From the NCBI GenBank assembly GCA_013399895.1, contig VXBA01005853.1:3388081-3452080 (forward strand): a DNA stretch of 64,000 nt, in the 5' to 3' direction. Of this stretch, positions 60,601-64,000 are shown piece by piece (position 1 is the stretch's first letter; each line of letters starts with the position of its first letter). The position numbers and the translations under genes are program-made. This DNA is from Serilophus lunatus (Eukaryota; Chordata; Aves; Passeriformes; Eurylaimidae). The notes beneath the pieces are model-generated. The model had not been told where the DNA came from. It was given only the letters and a program-made list of their open reading frames with translations, and ran no database searches.

Positions 60601-62390
60601 AGTGGGTGGCTGTTCCCATGGTGGGAGCTAGTGGGGCAGGGAGCACAGCCTGAGCAGCCCTTCTAGTCTGTCCCAGCAGGTGGCTCAAACCCTGGCAGAG
60701 TCAGCAGGGTGAGCTGGCTGGGGAACACATCACTGTGCCAGGCACACACCAGTCCTTGTCAGCTGCAGGATGTAGAAAGTTGCAAGCAGTGTGTTGGCCA
60801 GGAGCTGCAGCCCCATGGCTGTGCAGCCCCAAATCTCCTCAGAGCCTGGGAAATGGGTGGGATGAGTCGTTCCCCTGGTATTGGCTTCTACAGATTTCCC
60901 TGGCTTTGGCAAGGAGGCCCCTCACTCCTTGATGGACAGACACATCCATAGGGTTCATCTGGAGCATCTGGTGGCCAAAGTGGCTGTTGACACATTGTGA
61001 TGGGCTCTGGGCAGTTCCCAGGCAGCAGTTGAGTATCTTGGGTGTTTGCCTGAACCTGGAGGAACACCCCACACTGCTTGGGGCCCCATGCCATGGCAAG
61101 GCTAAGCCACTTCTGCAGTAGCAGTGCAGGTTTAAAGCACTTGGAAATGCTGCCAGTGATGGAGGGACCCACAGGGGCTCTGCTCTATGAGTTCCCTGGG
61201 TACTGAGGGGATGTACTCAACTCCCACAGCAGCTGAGGCTGCATTTGGAGCCTGACAATATCAGCCTTCCCCAGGACATGGTGTTCCTGCCGGTGAAGAA
61301 CATGGATTGGGAGATTGCTTCCAGCTTCCTCTTAACCCATGGCCACACTCCCCTTCCCTAGTGGCATCTCCAGCTGGTGGTGTCTGACAGCATTTTAGTA
61401 AAGCCAAACCTCGTGCTGGCACTCACGGTACCCCCAGGGCTCACCCCCTGCTGCCCTATCCTGTCCTCCATCCCAGGCCAGCCCACACCCCAGACCACAG
61501 CCCCCGCCCTGGCTCTTTTCCAGCCAATTAACTCTCCCATCAAATAATTCTGATTTCAGGGAATTTACAGCCCATCACAAATATTTTTCTTGGAGACAGC
61601 CCAGGGTAAATGTTCACATCCCCTGCCCATGCAAACAAACTCCCTGAAACTCCTGCCCTTGGGGCACCAAGGGATAAGGGACAGTGGTGTCCTGTGTTTG
61701 AATCCAGCAGGGTCAGCATGGAGCCACAGCTCCCGAGTCCCAGAACAGCTCCCACTCCGGGAAGAACCCTACTCTAGAGCTGCTTCCAGCAGCACCCTTA
61801 TCTACTGGGCACAAAGTAGAAAAGCACAATCAATCTTCCCCAGCCCTGCTGTTGCATCCCCTTGGAGGGGAAAAAATCAGATGCCCTGCCCCGGGTCTCT
61901 GGGAATGCTGCGAGGGCGGGGGCGAAATTTGGTCCCTGCTCCTCTAGTGCCAGAACTCCACCGCGGGGCGAAATGTTCCCTTGACTGGATGCCCTGCGCA
62001 GGATGCACCACCTCTCACCTGCTACACTTCTCTCCCTACCACCCACCATCCCTCCCTGGCCCTTCCCCATCCCCTGGCACTTCTCCTCCCCAACCTGCGG
62101 GTTTATCCCGGCTCGGATAACACTTTGCATGAACCCTCCGCACATGTCGCTGCCCCGTGTTCCCGTGGGTGCCCCGGGATCCCTGCCAGGCCGTGGTGCC
62201 AGCGATGTCCGTCCGTGTGCCCAGGTGTCCGTGTGTCAGTCACAGAGCCCCGCGGTCAACGCCCGGCCCCCCCCCGGCCATTGGCTCCCCCGCCGCAGCC
62301 CCGCAGGTATTTCTTGGCCGCCTGGCTCGGAGGTGACAGCAGGCGACAGCAGGGCTGTCAAGGGAGTGCAGGACCCCGTAACCCACATCT
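57610..62390. other. Intergenic space between SMIM3 and the GPX3-family gene
   Basis: Nearly 4.8 kb with no frame resembling a known protein. The mammalian genes of this interval (IRGM, zinc-finger genes) are not found. The right end, about 62.1-62.39 kb, is moderately CpG-rich and presumably holds the promoter of the next gene, but I see no clear TATA box. Confidence 0.6.
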
Positions 62391-62394
62391 CACC

Positions 62395-64000
62395 ATGGGG
62401 AGCTGCTCGATCAGCGCCTGGATTTTGCCCCTTTTCTTGGCTGGGCTCGTCCAGCTGGGGTGGAGTGACAAGGGGGAGAAGGTAATACAGGGGGGACATC
62501 AGAGTGAGTGACGAGGGGGAGAAGGTAATACAGAGGGGACATCAGAATGAGGAGAACAGGATGACAAGACCTCCAGTACTGCAGAGGCAGGAGAACTTGA
62601 AGGTAACACAAGGGGGACACCCCTAAAGGGCGTGTGAGGAGGGTTTCGGGGCAGACGGCATGTGACACCCTGGGGACCCGCCTGTCCCCAAGGCTCTCTG
62701 CAGGGCAGCCCGGTGCAGGAGTGGTACACAACGGCTTCATGATACCCTCCCGCCCCTAACACACACACACACAGACACAGACACAGACACACACACACAC
62801 ACAGTGCCTGGATCACAGCGGGGATGGTTTCCATGTTTCCCTTGGACTGCTCCTGCCTTCTCCTGTTCACTCACCCATGTCCCCTGTGCTCCAGCTGTTT
62901 TCCAGTTCCTCTCCTACCCTCTCTCCCTGGCTGGTAAACATTCTCCCAGCTGCAGCCAGGCACGCTGCCTGAGCGTGCACATGTGTGCACACATGTGTGG
63001 AGCTGCGTGCACAAGCCAGCACGTCCCACCACAGTGACCTTGGCACGCTGCAGCCTGGCTGCTGCCAGCAGCATTTGGGACAGGGGATGTAATTCTGGCT
63101 GCTGCCCTTGCAGCCAGTGCCAGGGCTGGGCCTACTGCTCTGATGGCTGTGGGGATGGGGAGTGGGGTGGCTGGCAGGCCCCCAGCCTGCTCCCATGGGA
63201 TGCTCCTTGCTCCACAGGTGAATTGCTACAACTCGGTGAAAGGCACTATCTACGACTATGGGGCCATGACCATCGATGGGGAGGAGTATATCCCCTTTGA
63301 GAGGTACAATGGGAAGACAGTGCTCTTTGTCAACGTGGCCACATATTCTAACCAGACTCTTCAGTATCTTGGTAAGTCTCATGGGGCACAGGCATTCCAG
63401 GGGTCAGGGCAGGCAGGCAGCCCAGGCGTGCAGCCTTTGACATGTCCTCAGGATCCATCCTGCTTCAGAGAGCTGGGAGAAGGGATAACACCTGCTCTCC
63501 AGGGCCCAGCAGAGCCCAGAATGCTCTGAGGGGGTGGACACAGGTGTGGGGGGGGTATGCCTGGTGCCCTGCTAACCCACCCCTGGCTCTGCTCCCATGC
63601 AGAACTGAATGCACTACAAAATGAGCTGGGACGCCAGGGGCTTGTGATCCTTGGCTTCCCTTCCAACCAATTTGGGATGCAGGAACCCGGCCAGAACTCA
63701 GAGATCCTCCCTGCACTGAAGTGAGTACCGTGGTGGGGGCTGTGGGGCACCTGACTCCTTTAAGCTGTGCTGGGATCCCCAGCCAGGTGGTGGGTGAATA
63801 GGCTGCAGCTCCTGCTGGTTGTGACCCTCCTCCCAGCCTGGGGCTGTGGCCCCTAAGGCAAGAAATTTGGAGTCCCCTCACCGCTCCTGTGCAACTCCCA
63901 GAGCTGTTCATTGTAGAACCTCCTGCCCACCCTCTCCTTGCAGGTATGTCCGGCCAGGAAAGGAATTCGTCCCCAACTTCCAGCTTTTCCAGAAAGGAGA
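62395..64000 (+). CDS. GPX3-family secreted glutathione peroxidase, Sec73 replaced by Ser (partial)
   Basis: GPX3 is the extracellular selenocysteine peroxidase of plasma. Exons are 62395-62481, 63218-63371, 63603-63720 and 63944 onward, truncated by the window end after 138 residues. A hydrophobic signal peptide covers about residues 1-24. The fold is recognisable: [51 protein letters not shown] and YVRPG. Exon phases (0, 1, 2) match GPX3. The catalytic position, residue 73 as in human GPX3, is TCT serine (63347-63349) where TGA would encode selenocysteine; the next two residues, GL in human, are NQ. Cys101 is Ser, while tetrad Gln103 is kept. It is either the GPX3 orthologue that lost selenocysteine or a tandem paralogue beside it. 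The catalytic Trp/Asn and any SECIS element lie beyond the window. Confidence 0.9.
62463..62548 (+). repeat. 43-bp tandem duplication across the exon 1 splice donor
   Basis: GAGTGACAAGGGGGAGAAG|GTAATACAG starts at 62463 and recurs, with few changes, at 62506. The exon 1 end and its donor are therefore present twice. A third, degraded echo (AACTTGAAGGTAACACAAGG) lies near 62594. Use of the second donor would add 43 bases and create an in-frame TGA, so the first is the productive one. Confidence 0.88.
62758..62804. repeat. (CA)n/(GACACA)n microsatellite
   Basis: CA dinucleotides are interrupted by GACACA units in intron 1 of the GPX3-family gene. Probably length-polymorphic. Confidence 0.9.

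Noticed and set aside
63347..63349. Ser73 as a base-calling error for TGA
   Set aside because: Two substitutions would be needed and the next two codons also differ from the usual Gly-Leu, so the change looks genuine.

Overview
The window is nuclear DNA from a vertebrate, most likely a bird. Its genes are interrupted by GT-AG introns, the introns are short, the sequence is GC-rich with CpG islands, and few interspersed repeats are visible. The gene order SYNPO - MYOZ3 - RBM22 - DCTN4 - SMIM3 - GPX3 matches human 5q33.1, but the mammalian IRGM/ZNF300 interval is absent. It is a draft assembly, with a 196-base run of N at 16397-16592 and single Ns at 11476 and 24783. The species cannot be named from the sequence.

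Layout. Positions 1-13.2 kb hold no recognisable coding exon; a CpG-rich candidate 5' exon lies at about 5.43-5.65 kb. SYNPO (+) has three coding exons between 13214 and 25899 and two alternative carboxy termini. MYOZ3 (+) has six coding exons, 28668-32886. RBM22 (-) has eleven exons, 42655-35794, encoding 420 residues. DCTN4 (-) has thirteen exons, 54290-44653, encoding 460 residues. SMIM3 (+) is a 59-residue membrane protein encoded in one exon, 56615-56794. A GPX3-family gene (+) starts at 62395 and runs off the window's right end. All splice junctions listed were phased by hand and every reading frame closes.

How the genes relate. SYNPO and MYOZ3 are both actin/alpha-actinin-linked scaffold genes lying tail to head on the + strand. 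RBM22 (splicing factor) and DCTN4 (dynactin) are housekeeping genes lying head to tail on the - strand, with only about 190 bases between the DCTN4 poly(A) signal and the RBM22 start codon. Both have perfect cAMP-response-element palindromes next to their start codons. MYOZ3 and RBM22 converge.

The most unusual feature is the GPX3-family gene. Residue 73, the catalytic selenocysteine (TGA) of human GPX3, is encoded as serine (TCT), and the flanking residues have changed too, while the fold, splice phases and signal peptide look intact. It may be a secreted peroxidase-derived pseudoenzyme. Its first splice donor also lies in a 43-base tandem duplication.
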